From Sabellastarte sp. h YS-2021 (lineage: Eukaryota; Annelida; Polychaeta; Sabellida; Sabellidae), in assembly GCA_964017235.1 (NCBI GenBank), contig OZ024933.1:58696255-58760254 (forward strand): a stretch of DNA of 64,000 nt, read 5' to 3'. The position numbers and the translations under genes are program-made. Shown piece after piece: positions 48,134-58,563 of the stretch. How positions within the stretch are numbered: position 1 is the first letter of the stretch; every line of letters begins with the position of its first letter. Under the pieces are notes generated by a model. It searched no databases and had not been told where the DNA came from. It worked only from the letters and a program-made list of their open reading frames with translations.

Positions 48134-49180
48134 CTAGTATGACATCCGCCAGAGTGGGTGGTCTGTCAGCTCCCCCTGATGGCTTCTCAGCATGTTATGC
48201 AGTCCCACACATGTTAACACAATGTCTCTCACTACTTTTGGCTTCTGCTGCATGGTGGTCAACAGCACCCTGAATCTATTGACAAGTATACCAAATGAGT
48301 TCTCTACCATCCTCCTGCCCCTGGATATCCTGTAGTTGGCTATTCTCTCTTTCCTGGTCAGTTGTTGTCCAGTGTAAGGCATGACCAGCCAAGGGATCAG
48401 GGCAAAGGCATTATCCCACAACAGCAAGTAGTGTAGATCCGGCCCCCGAGGTCCAAGTGGTTCAGGTGGTGGTAGTCCCAAGGTTCCATTCTCAATTCTT
48501 CTTTTCAGTTTGCTGTAGTTGAATATCTGAGCATCAGATAATGACACAGTGGCCCCCAAGTTGACCCACAGGAATTTGTAATCTGCATCGACTAAAGCCA
48601 AAAGTACCACGGAGAAGTAGCTCTTGTAGTTGAAATATTCACTGCCTGACTTCTTGGGCTTCTTTACAGCAATGTGTTTTCCATCTAGTGCACGGACTAC
48701 ATAGGGGACATTCCATCTGTTCTAAATCTTTCTCCAGTTTTCTTCCAGTCTTCAGGATCAGTGGGACATATCAAATATTCTTGTTGAAATTCTTTCAAAA
48801 TGGCTTTGCAGACCCGGGGGATAAATTTGCTAATGGTCGTTCTTCTAACCCTCTAGTGGTATTGCAGTGAAGTGTAGGTTTCTCCTGTGGATAAGTTTCT
48901 CAAAGTAACTGCCAGTGGCTTCCTGAAGTTGGTGATTGACTTCCTGAGATGGGGGGGGGGGGTGATTCTTTCTTCAATCAAATAAAAAAATGCTGGTCCC
49001 ATCCTGGTAAAGTTTCTGTAGCCTGGTATGTCAGTAGTAATTAACTCGTCAAAGAATGTTCTGTAGCAACCTCTGTCCTCTCTCTGCAGTATCCAGGGCA
49101 TGACCCATGGATTCTGTGGCTTCCTTCTCCTTCTGGGTGGTGGGGGTGGTGGTGATGCTGGCTGGGCAGGTGCCAGGTGG
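48134..49180 (-). pseudogene. PIF/Harbinger DDE transposase (HARBI1-like) of H3
   Basis: On the minus strand an N-terminal part (49101-48853) encodes RGCYRTFFDELITTDIPGY and LAVTLRNLSTGETYTSLQYH. The next part encodes TTISKFIPRVCKAILKEFQQ and PTDPEDWKK. After a frameshift near 48718 comes RALDGKHIAVKKP with the first catalytic Asp, then LLALVDADYKFLWVN, SDAQIFN, LLWDNAFALIPWL with the second Asp, and SRGRRMVENSFGILVNRF with the catalytic Glu. Order and motifs fit the DDE_Tnp_4 fold of Harbinger transposases, which cut and insert at TWA. A G run at 48951-48962 causes one frame break. All three catalytic residues are still present. Confidence 0.85.
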
Positions 49181-49329
49181 GTTCTGCTGTCTTCTGTGTC
49201 TCGAAATTATCATGTACAATAAATGGCACATCACAGGGGAGAGGGGGGTTATATAGTGTTATATGGATCCTGATTCTGGATCCCAACTCTAGATACCGAC
49301 CCACAAAAACAATCAGTCCTGTCGGGAAG

Positions 49330-49450
49330 GGTCAAGAACATGCTCCTGGCTTGTCTGTTTGTCTTTACGGCTTGTCTGTTTGTGATCTGGCTTGTCTGTT
49401 AGGGGTTTAGGGCTTGTCGTAATAGTTCTACGACTGGCCGTGCAAAAAAA
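49330..49450. repeat. Right-end CTTGTC array of H3
   Basis: GGCTTGTCTGTT-type motifs recur at about 49351, 49371, 49391 and 49412, again about 20-21 bp apart. The phrase TAGGGGTTTAGGGCTTGTCG is shared with the right end of H1 (2988-3006). Confidence 0.65.
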
Positions 49451-49583
49451 ATCCCTGACCCTATGTCTTGTTGAGATGCTCATCATGTCCTGTCTGTAAC
49501 TATACCAACCTGTTGGTGATTTCATAACTGACAGCATTTTTGGGCGCTTTTTCACACGACTGTATGACTTTTGCAACTGACCC

Positions 49584-49806
49584 TAGATGTAGTTAATGCA
49601 AGTAATAGCAGTTTGTGGTTACCATATCCTGTATTGGTTTATATTTGTTATGCACTGTGATGACCTGTGCATGTGCTCTAACAAAGGCAATTAAAACAGT
49701 CTTTGTGTGTGTGTCAAGCATACAACATGTGTTAAAATCTATTCTTTAATAATATACTTTAATTCTAAAAGCTTTGTGTTTTAATCCATATTCACATACA
49801 CAAACA
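49584..49806 (+). repeat. 5' LTR
   Basis: Matches 54235-54457 with one difference. It ends in ACAAACA directly before the primer-binding site. Confidence 0.93.
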
Positions 49807-49820
49807 TGGTGTCAGAAGTA
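49807..49820 (+). other. Primer-binding site
   Basis: TGGTGTCAGAAGTA follows the left LTR at once; TGG-starting sequences complementary to a tRNA 3' end are usual here. The priming tRNA is not identified. Confidence 0.75.
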
Positions 49821-49956
49821 AACTCATGATTATACAGTGCATGTTAAAACTGGATAACACAAATAATAAAGATACTGTTACTAGTTTCATACAAAGAAAA
49901 GTCAGTAACATTGGATTTTGAGCACACATGTTAAATTGAACATTCTTATATACAAA

Positions 49957-52900
49957 ATGGCTACATCTGGTCTACCAGTTCCAGCTCCTATGGATACTAA
50001 AGGTGACTTGCCTAGCAATTGGCAATTCTTTAAGCAACAGTGGGCTGATTATGAAGTAGCAACTGAGTTGAAAGAAAAGGATAAAACTGTCAGGATAGCA
50101 ACATTAAGATCCATCATGGGTAAGGAATGCTTGAAAATATTACAAACTTTGAGCATGTCAGAAGATGAGAAAAAGGATCCAGATTCTGTTGTTGGAGCCT
50201 TAGAAAAATACTTCACTCCCAAAACAAATGTTGTTTATGAAAGATATGTGTTTGGTACCACAAACCAAGGTACCAATGAGACAGTTGACCAGTATGTCAC
50301 AAGACTAAGACATCTTGCAAATTCATGTAAGTTTGAAGCCTTACTTGATGATTTTATTCGCGATAGATTAGTCTTGGGAACGAATGACAACTCAGCTCGT
50401 GCCAGAATGTTTAGAGAAAAGGACTTAACCCTGGATGCAGCAATCAACATATGCAGAGTAAGTGAACTTTCTCAAATGCAGCTGAAGCAAATTGAAAAGT
50501 CAGAGCCAGATGTTCAATTTGTGAAAACCTCACAGCGAGCAAAAGCCAAGCACCAGAAGCATGCTGACAAAACGGAGTACAGAGACTGTAAGTACTGTGG
50601 CAAGTCACATAAAAGAGGCAGTAGTTTCTGTAGTGCTTACAGAAAGAGATGCTCCAAGTGTAATAAACTTCATCATTTTGCTAGTGTGTGTCAGTCTAGG
50701 ACAAGTAGAAAGCAACCTACAAATTTCTGTGAAAATGAGTCAGGTCACAGTGACTCTGACAATTCAGTATTCATGATAGAACACACATTAAATAATGTGA
50801 AGATGACGAAGAAACAGCTAAGTGTCCAGCTAGCACTCTCCGATGAGAAGGACAAAAGAGGGGTTCCAGTAGAATGTCTACTTGATACAGGCACCACATG
50901 CAACGTGATATCGATAGATGACCTAAATAAGATCAGCAGAAATGCAGTGATGAGGGAAAGCCAGACCCGATTAAACCTGTATGACGGATCATACATGCGT
51001 CCACTAGGAGTGTGTACATTACATACAGTACACAATGGCAAACCATACAAGCTAAAGTTTGAAGTGGTCACCACAAAAGTTGCAAGAAAACCACTTTTAT
51101 CTGCAAATACATGCCAGGTAATGCAGTTGATAACTGTGAACATGCCAGAATCCATAAACAATGTCACTATAAATTCCGCTGAAGCAATCTTGGATAAATA
51201 CAGTGATGTCTTTCATGGACTAGGTACACTTCCAGGTTATGTGCATTTGCAAACAAACCCTGAAGTAGCTCCAGTCCAGCATACTCCAAGGAAAATGCCA
51301 GTAGCACTGAAAAAAGAGGTCAAAGCAAAACTAGATGAAATGGAAAAGCGAGGCATCATAGCACCTGTGACAGAACCAACTGACTGGATCTCATCCATGG
51401 TTGTGGTTAAGAAAGGCGCAAAATTACGCATATGCCTGTCACCGTCTGACCTAAACAAAGCACTCAAGAGGTCTCATTATCCGATGCCTACAATAGAAGA
51501 GATCCTTCCACGGCTACACAATGCCAAGGTATTCTCTGTCTTAGATGCAGCCGATGGATACAACCAGTGCCGACTAGACAAAGAAAGCAGTTACTTGACT
51601 ACTTTCTGGACGCCATTTCAGAGGTATCGCTGGCTCAGGATGCCTTTTGGAATCAAAACAGCAAGTGAAGAATACCAACGCCGCCAAACTGAAGCACTGC
51701 AAGGAGTCCCAGGTCTTGCAATAGTTGCAGATGACTTGCTAGTGTGTGGTTATGGAGACACCATGCAAGAGGCAATTCAAAATCATAATCACAACTTGAC
51801 TGAGCTGCTAGACAGATGCCGCCAGAAGAATCTTAAGCTCAACAGGAAGAAAGTCCAGCTCTGTAAGACCGAAGTGCCTTATATTGGACATTTGCTGACA
51901 GCAGATGGAGTCAAGCCAGATCCAAGCAAAATAGCAGCCATTGTCAACATGCCAAGGCCAACCAATGTCAAAGAAACCCAAAGGTTTTTAGGTTTCATCA
52001 ACTACCTTGCCAAATTCCTTCCTCATTTGTCTGAAGTGTGTCAACCACTGAGATGCCTGTGTGAGAAGAACAATCAGTTCTGCTGGGAATCACAGCAAGA
52101 ACAGGCATTTACCAAAGCAAAACAGCTTGTGACGATGGAACCGGTGTTGACATACTATGATGCAAATAAGCCTGTTACGATACAGTGTGACAGTTCTGAC
52201 AAGTGTCTTGGATGCACCATTCTACAAGATGGAAAACCGATTGCTTTTGCATCAACCGCGTTGTCACCTGCACAACAAAGATATGCAGTTATAGAAAAAG
52301 AAATGCTGGCGATTTGCTTTGCTGCCAAGAAATTCAGCACTTATATTCTTGGCAAAGATGATGTCACAGTAGAGACTGATCACAAGCCGCTAGAAGCAAT
52401 CTTCAAGAAATCTCTACTTGCTGCTCCTATTCGCCTTCAAAGAATGTTGTTGCAATTACAAAGATACAATCTGAAAGTGAAATACATAAAAGGTACAACC
52501 CAGTACATTGCCGATTTATTGAGTCGTGTTATACCACCCAATTCAGTCCCAGATGCAGAGTCTAAATCATTTGATGTGTTTTGTCTTGGACTAGATAACA
52601 TTAGTTATGCAGAATACACTAGTGTTTCAAGAAACAGTCAAGCAGAGATCAAAGTAGCCACAGAAAATGATCCAGCTCTCCAGCTTTTAAAAGCTACTGT
52701 CATGAAGGGATGGCCTGATAGCAAAGAAGAAACTCCAGCAAAGATACAGGAATACTGGAACTTTCGTGAGGAAATCACCATACAAGATGGAATCTTGTAC
52801 AAAGGTTTGCGTATGATAATTCCTGTCTCTCTGAGAGAAGACATGCTGAAGAAACTTCACAGCAGTCATGTTGGTACTGAAGCCTGCATCAGGAAAGCAA

Positions 52901-53970
52901 GTGATTCACTTTTCTGGCCAGGATTACGGAAGGACATCACCAACTTGGTCAGTAATTGCCATGTCTGTGCTGAAATCAATAAAACACAGCAAAAAGAACC
53001 ACTGCAGACACCAAAGTTGCCAACTCGTCCATGGTCAAAAGTTGCTGTTGATGAATTTCACTATAAGAACAAGTCCTATCTTCTGACAGTAGACTATTTC
53101 AGTGATTATTTTGAAATAGACCGACTTTATTCTACAACATCAAAGTCCATAATAAAAAAGTTACAAGCACAATTTGCAAGACATGGAATCCCAGACGAAG
53201 TGATCACAGACAACAATCCCAATTTAGTGAGTGATGAGTTTTCAAAATTTGCCACTGAATGGAAATTTGATCACATATCCATCTCGCCTGGTCACTCACG
53301 TTCAAATGGTAAAGTGGAATCAGCAGTAGCGATTGTCAAAACATTGATGAAGAAAGTAGAAAGGTCAAATACCAACATATACCAAGCCTTACTGGAATGG
53401 AGAAACACTCCTACCATCAACATGTCATCAAGCCCAGTTCAAAGACTCTTTTCAAGAAGAACTAAAACTCTTTTGCCAATTAATACCAAGCTGCTTGAAC
53501 CTGAAGTTCAATCTGATGTGACACGGAAAATTGAAAAGAAAAGGAAGTTAGCAAAATACTATCATGATAAAAGTACAAATTCACTGCCAGAGTTAGAAGT
53601 TGGACAACCTGTGTATGTGCAACCAATTTCAGGACATCATTATACTGATTGAGAACCAGCAGTTTGCAGTAAGAAACTCACTGACAAATCCTATTTGGTA
53701 CAGTTGAATGGAAAGACCTACCGCAGAAACAGAATACATTTGAAACCAAGGGTTACAGATCATGATTACAGCAAAGATGCACAAATGGAAATACTAGATG
53801 ATACATCCCCAGCTTTGGTCACTAATACAAACACTCACAGTAGTACAGATTCTACAAGCCCAGTTAGTTCTAACACTACTGAAAATAAACAAGATCAAAA
53901 TATGAGTGGTGAAGTGAGAAGAAGCTCCAGAAACAGAAAACAGCATACACCATACACACATATACCCTGA
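49957..53970 (+). CDS. Gag-Pol of the Ty3/gypsy element, one in-frame stop
   Basis: One frame from the ATG at 49957 runs 1231 codons to a TGA at 53650-53652, then stays open in the same frame to the stop ending at 53970. Gag lies at about 1-205. A Cys/His knuckle region starts at 211 (CKYCGKSH, then CSKCNKLHHFASVC). The protease motif LLDTGTT has Asp310. The reverse transcriptase has VLDAADGYNQCRL and VADD at 590-593. RNase H spans about 740-810. The integrase has a zinc-binding HHCC region (about 967-1006) and catalytic Asp1032, Asp1085 and Glu1121, i.e. the D,D-35-E spacing. The C-terminal NGKTYRRNRIHLKP segment lies past the stop. Fused Gag and Pol without an envelope gene suits the Mag-like branch; the clade is an inference. 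Confidence 0.9.
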
Positions 53971-54218
53971 ATGTGTATTCAAGCAAAGACTTTAAGTTGA
54001 AGTATACTCTAAATTGATTTATTACTCAAGGCCAGAATAATGCTATTTGAGTAATAACATTGATACAGTTGCAGTCTACCAACTGTTATCCCATTGGATA
54101 AATTTTATATAATTTAGTTGACAACTCAATATACAGTAAATTTATCTCATCAAGAATCCTCTATTCAGACTTTAAAAATATTGACAATTATGCAGACTTT
54201 CTTGTTTTTTGTTTTTCT

Positions 54219-54231
54219 AAAAAGGGGGAGA
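54219..54231 (+). other. Polypurine tract
   Basis: AAAAAGGGGGAGA lies directly before the right LTR, where plus-strand DNA synthesis starts in such elements. Confidence 0.85.
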
Positions 54232-54457
54232 TGTTAGATGTAGTTAATGCAAGTAATAGCAGTTTGTGGTTACCATATCCTGTACTGGTTTATATTTGTT
54301 ATGCACTGTGATGACCTGTGCATGTGCTCTAACAAAGGCAATTAAAACAGTCTTTGTGTGTGTGTCAAGCATACAACATGTGTTAAAATCTATTCTTTAA
54401 TAATATACTTTAATTCTAAAAGCTTTGTGTTTTAATCCATATTCACATACACAAACA
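54232..54457 (+). repeat. 3' LTR
   Basis: Starts TGTTAGATG after the polypurine tract and ends ACAAACA. It is followed by GTTGTAGGGTGGG, the remaining right end of the Harbinger host element. Confidence 0.93.
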
Positions 54458-54502
54458 GTTGTAGGGTGGGTTACAGGGTCAGCTCCAGCAACACCCGCAT
54501 TA

Positions 54503-57100
54503 TCCACATAATTTTGCAGAAGAATTTGTATCTAAAACTGACACTATCTTGAAACCTAATTTTCTAATGGTTGGATAAGAATGTTTTTTGAAACAAGATG
54601 CTTCCTGTTACTCCAGATAAAATTAAACAATATACTACTATTTACTATGTAGTTTTAAGTTATACACTGGCGCCACATATGGTAGAGACATATTTGCTGT
54701 AGATACATATTTGCTGCTTAAACAAGTACCAATGTTTTGCAAATATTCTAAAATTACACCCATGAATATACTGCTTATGCTACATCATGAAGCCAACTTT
54801 ACAGTGCTGCTGCAGTTTGTAAGTTTTACACAGTAACTGCCAGTTTTAATCCGGCTTCCAGTGGCTTCCTGAAGTTGGTGAAAACTTATTTAACAATGCA
54901 AATAATAATTACAGTCAACTGAGATACTTTAATGGTTCATACAGTAATAGAATAATGAAACCAATCTGATCTGTACATAGTCCTATCCAACTAACAGTTA
55001 AAACAAGTTAGTCCACTCTGTCCAGCAACCTGTCAGGTGATCCATCCGGACACAACATTTATATCCCACCTTTAGTATATCAGCGAAACTCTGGTGTTCA
55101 CTGCAAGATGTGAACAATATCAAATATTCAGCAAATCAACTCTGATAGATCCAGACTCTATAATCAGTTCACTCCAGTAAGAATTCACCACAAATTATAT
55201 ATAACAAGCAGTTGTATCCACATAAGACACAGAAAATTAATAATCCATGATAAAATATAGGAGTTTCAAAGACTACTGTCCACAGAGCACATGCAGTCCA
55301 ACACTTACTAAACTGTGGTTTCAAGGAAACAAAAATACTTGGAAGGTTCTGGTATTTATAAAATCACTGGAAACAGTGAGTTGGATTTAGAATCTTTTGA
55401 GAGACCATGAGTGCAAAATACAGATAAAAACCCAGTGTCCTAACATTATAAAAGAACTCAATCTCCTTTAATTAAAATATGCATGGGCATAGTACCCTAA
55501 GGATAAGTCCTTGGCCGAATTTTCACAACTGACTTCTTATTCTTCAAATAAATTGGTTGACATTAAACCAAATTATCTTTGTGGTGCAGCAGAGGACAAA
55601 TCAACCAAAATCAGGTTGTATTAATTTGGTTTCTTGTGTGAGAATATATAAAAATACACCTCGTGGGTAATTTTTCTATTATTTGTTGCTGAAACTTTGA
55701 CAATGAAGTAATTTTAAAATTTTACACCTTAAGTCTAATAGAAAATTTAGCTGAGTATATTGGATGGGGGGATGTCAGAAAATTAGGGGTTTTTGTATCC
55801 AGAATATGATTCAGAATTTTCACACAATGTTATCAGTTCTTTTTTATCCCGGGTCCTAACCATACACAAAATATAACGATCAATTCATCATTTCTGAAGT
55901 AATTATAAACACAGAAAACAGACAAACCGATAAACATAAGCACCCAAAACAGGCCTGAGTAACTCCCCAACTTTGACTCATCCAGACTCATCATAGTCGC
56001 ATGAATCTCTGCCTGTCAAATATTAACTCAGTGCTCTAAGTGTTGGCCTGAACTTCTAAGTCTGATTGACAGTCCAAATATCCAGTAAAGAGTGTAAATA
56101 ACACTATGGATAATGCACCTTAAGACTCTCATAATATAAAAAGACTGTTGGGTAATTTTATAAAAAAGTTCCAAGTTTTAAAGGTGACAAACACAATATT
56201 ACCACTCATCTATTCACACAATGAAGATGAATAAATGAATAATAATATTGTATCCCATTCTGAGATATCAATTAGATATAAAATTGATTATTAAGAAACT
56301 TCCAAAATATCCTTAGATTATCAAGTCTAACATAAACTTACCTTCTGGACATAATGTGCAACATGCACCTAAATAGTGGTGTTGCAGATGCACCTGCACC
56401 GGTGCAATGAACCGGTGCAATTGCACCACTAGAAAAGTACTTCAGGGATGAAACTTGGTTAAATCTCCAGCCTCTGATGGGACAACTCACCTGATTGTCG
56501 AAATACAGTTGTGTGTTATAAAACATAACAGTATAAGGCCCACCACATTCTATTAAGTGAACTAGTAGTAGTGACTGACACAGATTTATACCTGTGTTTT
56601 GTAACTCCCCAACCTGGCCTGATCTATACCTAGGCATAATATTGGACAAGGGGTATACTTCAGCCAAGTCCTGAATAATCCCCGAGTGTAAAATGGGCTA
56701 GCCCCAAAGCATACCTTATTCTGGGCCAGCCCAAACTATACCTGCGGTTATTCTGGGATGCCTGGTGAGAAACTAATTGACAGTGGCTAATGTTTGTCCA
56801 GTGACTAAATCATGTTTACAAAAGCAAAAAAGGTATATAATAGGAGCTACACATTAGTATCCAGTAGCACACACAGAATCTAGTTGTTACATACACTGAG
56901 AGCTTTTGTATCCTAGTGTAATAACTGGTGTTCAGCAAGGACAAAACCTGTTAAAGAAATACACTTTATAAACTAAATAGTCTCGACGTTACATTATTCC
57001 TGGAAGGGAAATGTTTTTACAGAATCATAGTGTACAAAGGAAGGGCCTGTCACTAGGTCTAGGTGCCATATGTCTTGAGATCTTACTCTTTTATGAGGCC
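54503..57100. other. Unassigned AT-rich stretch
   Basis: No gene is recognised. At 56386-56430 a cluster of GCACCGGTGC and CCGGTGCAATTGCACC words makes overlapping small palindromes. A phrase at 54860-54880 (CAGTGGCTTCCTGAAGTTGGTG) repeats part of the transposase gene (48908-48930), probably a small Harbinger fragment. Confidence 0.4.
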
Positions 57101-57104
57101 TAAT

Positions 57105-57237
57105 GGGTTAGTATATTTGGCATCTGATCACAGGCTGTCGCCTCTCTGTGGGTTTGACTCTCACACGTGACATGCCCCAGTATGATAATGGCTGTTGAAT
57201 GGAATGTAAATCTACAACTATGATCTTTGACCTTAAT
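57105..57237 (+). repeat. SINE family 2 copy
   Basis: A tRNA-like head (TGGGTTAGTATATTTGGC, and a B-box-like GGGTTTGACTC) is followed by CCCCAGTATGATAATGGCTG and TTGAATGGAATGTAAATC. It ends in CTTTGACCTT. Confidence 0.6.
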
Positions 57238-57479
57238 CTTTTATGAGAGTAGTAATCGTAGCTGTACTGTAGACATACACGACCTGAAGGACAGTTGAGG
57301 AATCATGCTCTCAAATATAGCCTGGGATTAATAACCTAATGAAAGGATCATTGATTGGATCACCACACCTCTTTGGCCCATAAACAGTGAAAGACTGAAA
57401 GAAAATGAAGATCCAGGGTTTTTACCTAAGGCCTTTATTTGAAAGTAGGTGTTACTTTGAACAAAGACAATATTTGTGA

Positions 57480-57640
57480 AAGCCAAAGTTGGTGTTTCAC
57501 TTCAGGTTCAGCAGCCAGGGTCATATTGGGACAGGTCCTCAGCATTGCCACATGTGGGAGATGGACCAAAACACAGGTGACCACCTGTGAATATGTCAAA
57601 GTGACTAACCACTACACCACTAAGAACCTAGACTTTCATG
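57480..57640 (-). repeat. SINE family 2 copy
   Basis: On the minus strand the head reads TTAGTGGTGTAGTGGTTAGT and the tail reads CCCAATATGACCCTGGCTGC, TGAAACACCAACTTTGGC. The head resembles a tRNA start with an A box. Confidence 0.6.
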
Positions 57641-57800
57641 AAGTCCTTTGTGTCTTTTATGTAATATATGGGTACTGTATGACTTTTGGAGAAACAACCA
57701 GCCCTGACAGGGAATATCCCCTTACTCCAGATTGCTGGAGGTATTGTGAAATCATGTAAGTTTCCAATTTAATTGTTTAAGTCAATGATGAATGCCAATA
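57636..57800 (+). repeat. Dispersed repeat related to 24361-24720
   Basis: AAGTCCTTTGTGTCTTTTATG, TAATATATGGGTACTGTATG and ACTTTTGGAGAAACAACCAG match the copy at 29990 and the complement of 24655-24720. 57720-57800 matches the last third of the open segment at 24361. Confidence 0.6.
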
Positions 57801-57977
57801 CAAAGTCTACTGAGAACCGAACCATAATAATTTTACAATTTACGGCAATTTAATATCATTGTGTTTACCAGGTTCCATATTAGAAAAGGCTTAAGCTCAC
57901 GTTGAGCTTAAAAGGGATTGGAATTAAGTTTGTATTCAAAAACAAGTTCACCGGTTAGTTTAAATACATCAAACATA

Positions 57978-58210
57978 GCCTTGCTTAAGGCTCAAGTTGG
58001 CATGATATCTTTTCAAACATGCACACAGATATTTGGTATTCATAAAACACCCACACATGTTAAGAGATAGAGTCTAATTAGACAGCTTTCTCTTAGCTGT
58101 ATGTTGCAATAAAAGTCAGTATATGTATGAGTAGATTATAGAAACTGAAACTCCATTATCTGAACTAGAAACGTTTCCTAACTGCAAAGAAACTTGAGCC
58201 TTCAGCAAGG
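57978..58210 (+). mobile_element. MITE family A, copy 5 (best ends)
   Basis: The left end GCCTTGCTTAAGGCTCAAGT and the right end ACTTGAGCCTTCAGCAAGGC are inverted repeats with one mismatch. TA flanks both (57976-57977 and 58211-58212). At 233 bp with no coding capacity it fits a Tc1/mariner-type MITE. Confidence 0.82.
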
Positions 58211-58290
58211 CTACATCTAACATAAAATAGCACTCCACTCTTTGTAAAATGTTGATTGCAGCATATCTCTTGACATCCACATGCTTTGAA

Positions 58291-58527
58291 TATTTATTTA
58301 TTTAGTTGGGGTTTTACGTCGCTTTCAACACTGTACAGGTCATATCACGACGGGTAGTTGGAAGGGCAGAGGAAACCAGTACATACAGTTTGTTAGGGTT
58401 CTGTACTGTAAACTGCCGACCAACGGCAAGCAACTACCAGCTTTCCCACTTGAGGCTGTGCCGGGAATCGAACCCCAGCCTCAGAGGTGGGAGGCTAGAG
58501 TATTACCACTCTGCCACAGTGGCCCCC
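58291..58527 (-). repeat. SINE family 1 copy with target duplication
   Basis: Minus-strand copy with an intact head (GGGGGCCACTGTGGCAGAGTGG on the minus strand), body and TAAATAAATA tail. CTTTGAATA at 58284-58292 recurs at 58533-58541, a duplication of about 9 bp as expected of LINE-driven insertion. Confidence 0.85.
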
Positions 58528-58563
58528 ACACACTTTGAATAAGTACTTTAGCACAAAACCTTA

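Larger units (their letters stand above)
49581..54457 (+). mobile_element. Ty3/gypsy LTR retrotransposon inserted near the right end of H3
   Basis: Two LTRs of 223-226 bp flank a primer-binding site, one Gag-Pol frame and a polypurine tract. The LTRs differ at one visible position (GTATTGG at 49642 against GTACTGG in the right copy), so the insertion is young. The right LTR starts TGTTAGATG and ends ACAAACA; the left LTR matches from TAGATG on, with CCC in place of TGT. No clean target duplication is visible. The insertion lies 42 bp from the right end of the Harbinger element. Confidence 0.92.
44531..54499. mobile_element. Autonomous-size PIF/Harbinger element H3, split by an LTR retrotransposon
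   Basis: The left end is TGGCGGTGTTCCACTGGGG and the right end is the near-complement (CTCCAGCAACACCCGCA). TTA flanks both (44528-44530 and 54500-54502). Without the Ty3/gypsy insertion (about 49584-54457) the element is about 5.1 kb. It carries a MADF/BESS-like gene on the plus strand and a DDE transposase gene on the minus strand, arranged convergently. Both show frameshifts. The left region has the palindrome at 44663, five phased motifs (44731-44819) and an inverted phased array (about 44998-45068). Confidence 0.9.

Noticed and set aside
56338-56667. Minus-strand frame of 109 codons
   Set aside because: No similarity to known domains and it crosses the palindrome cluster; judged to be chance.
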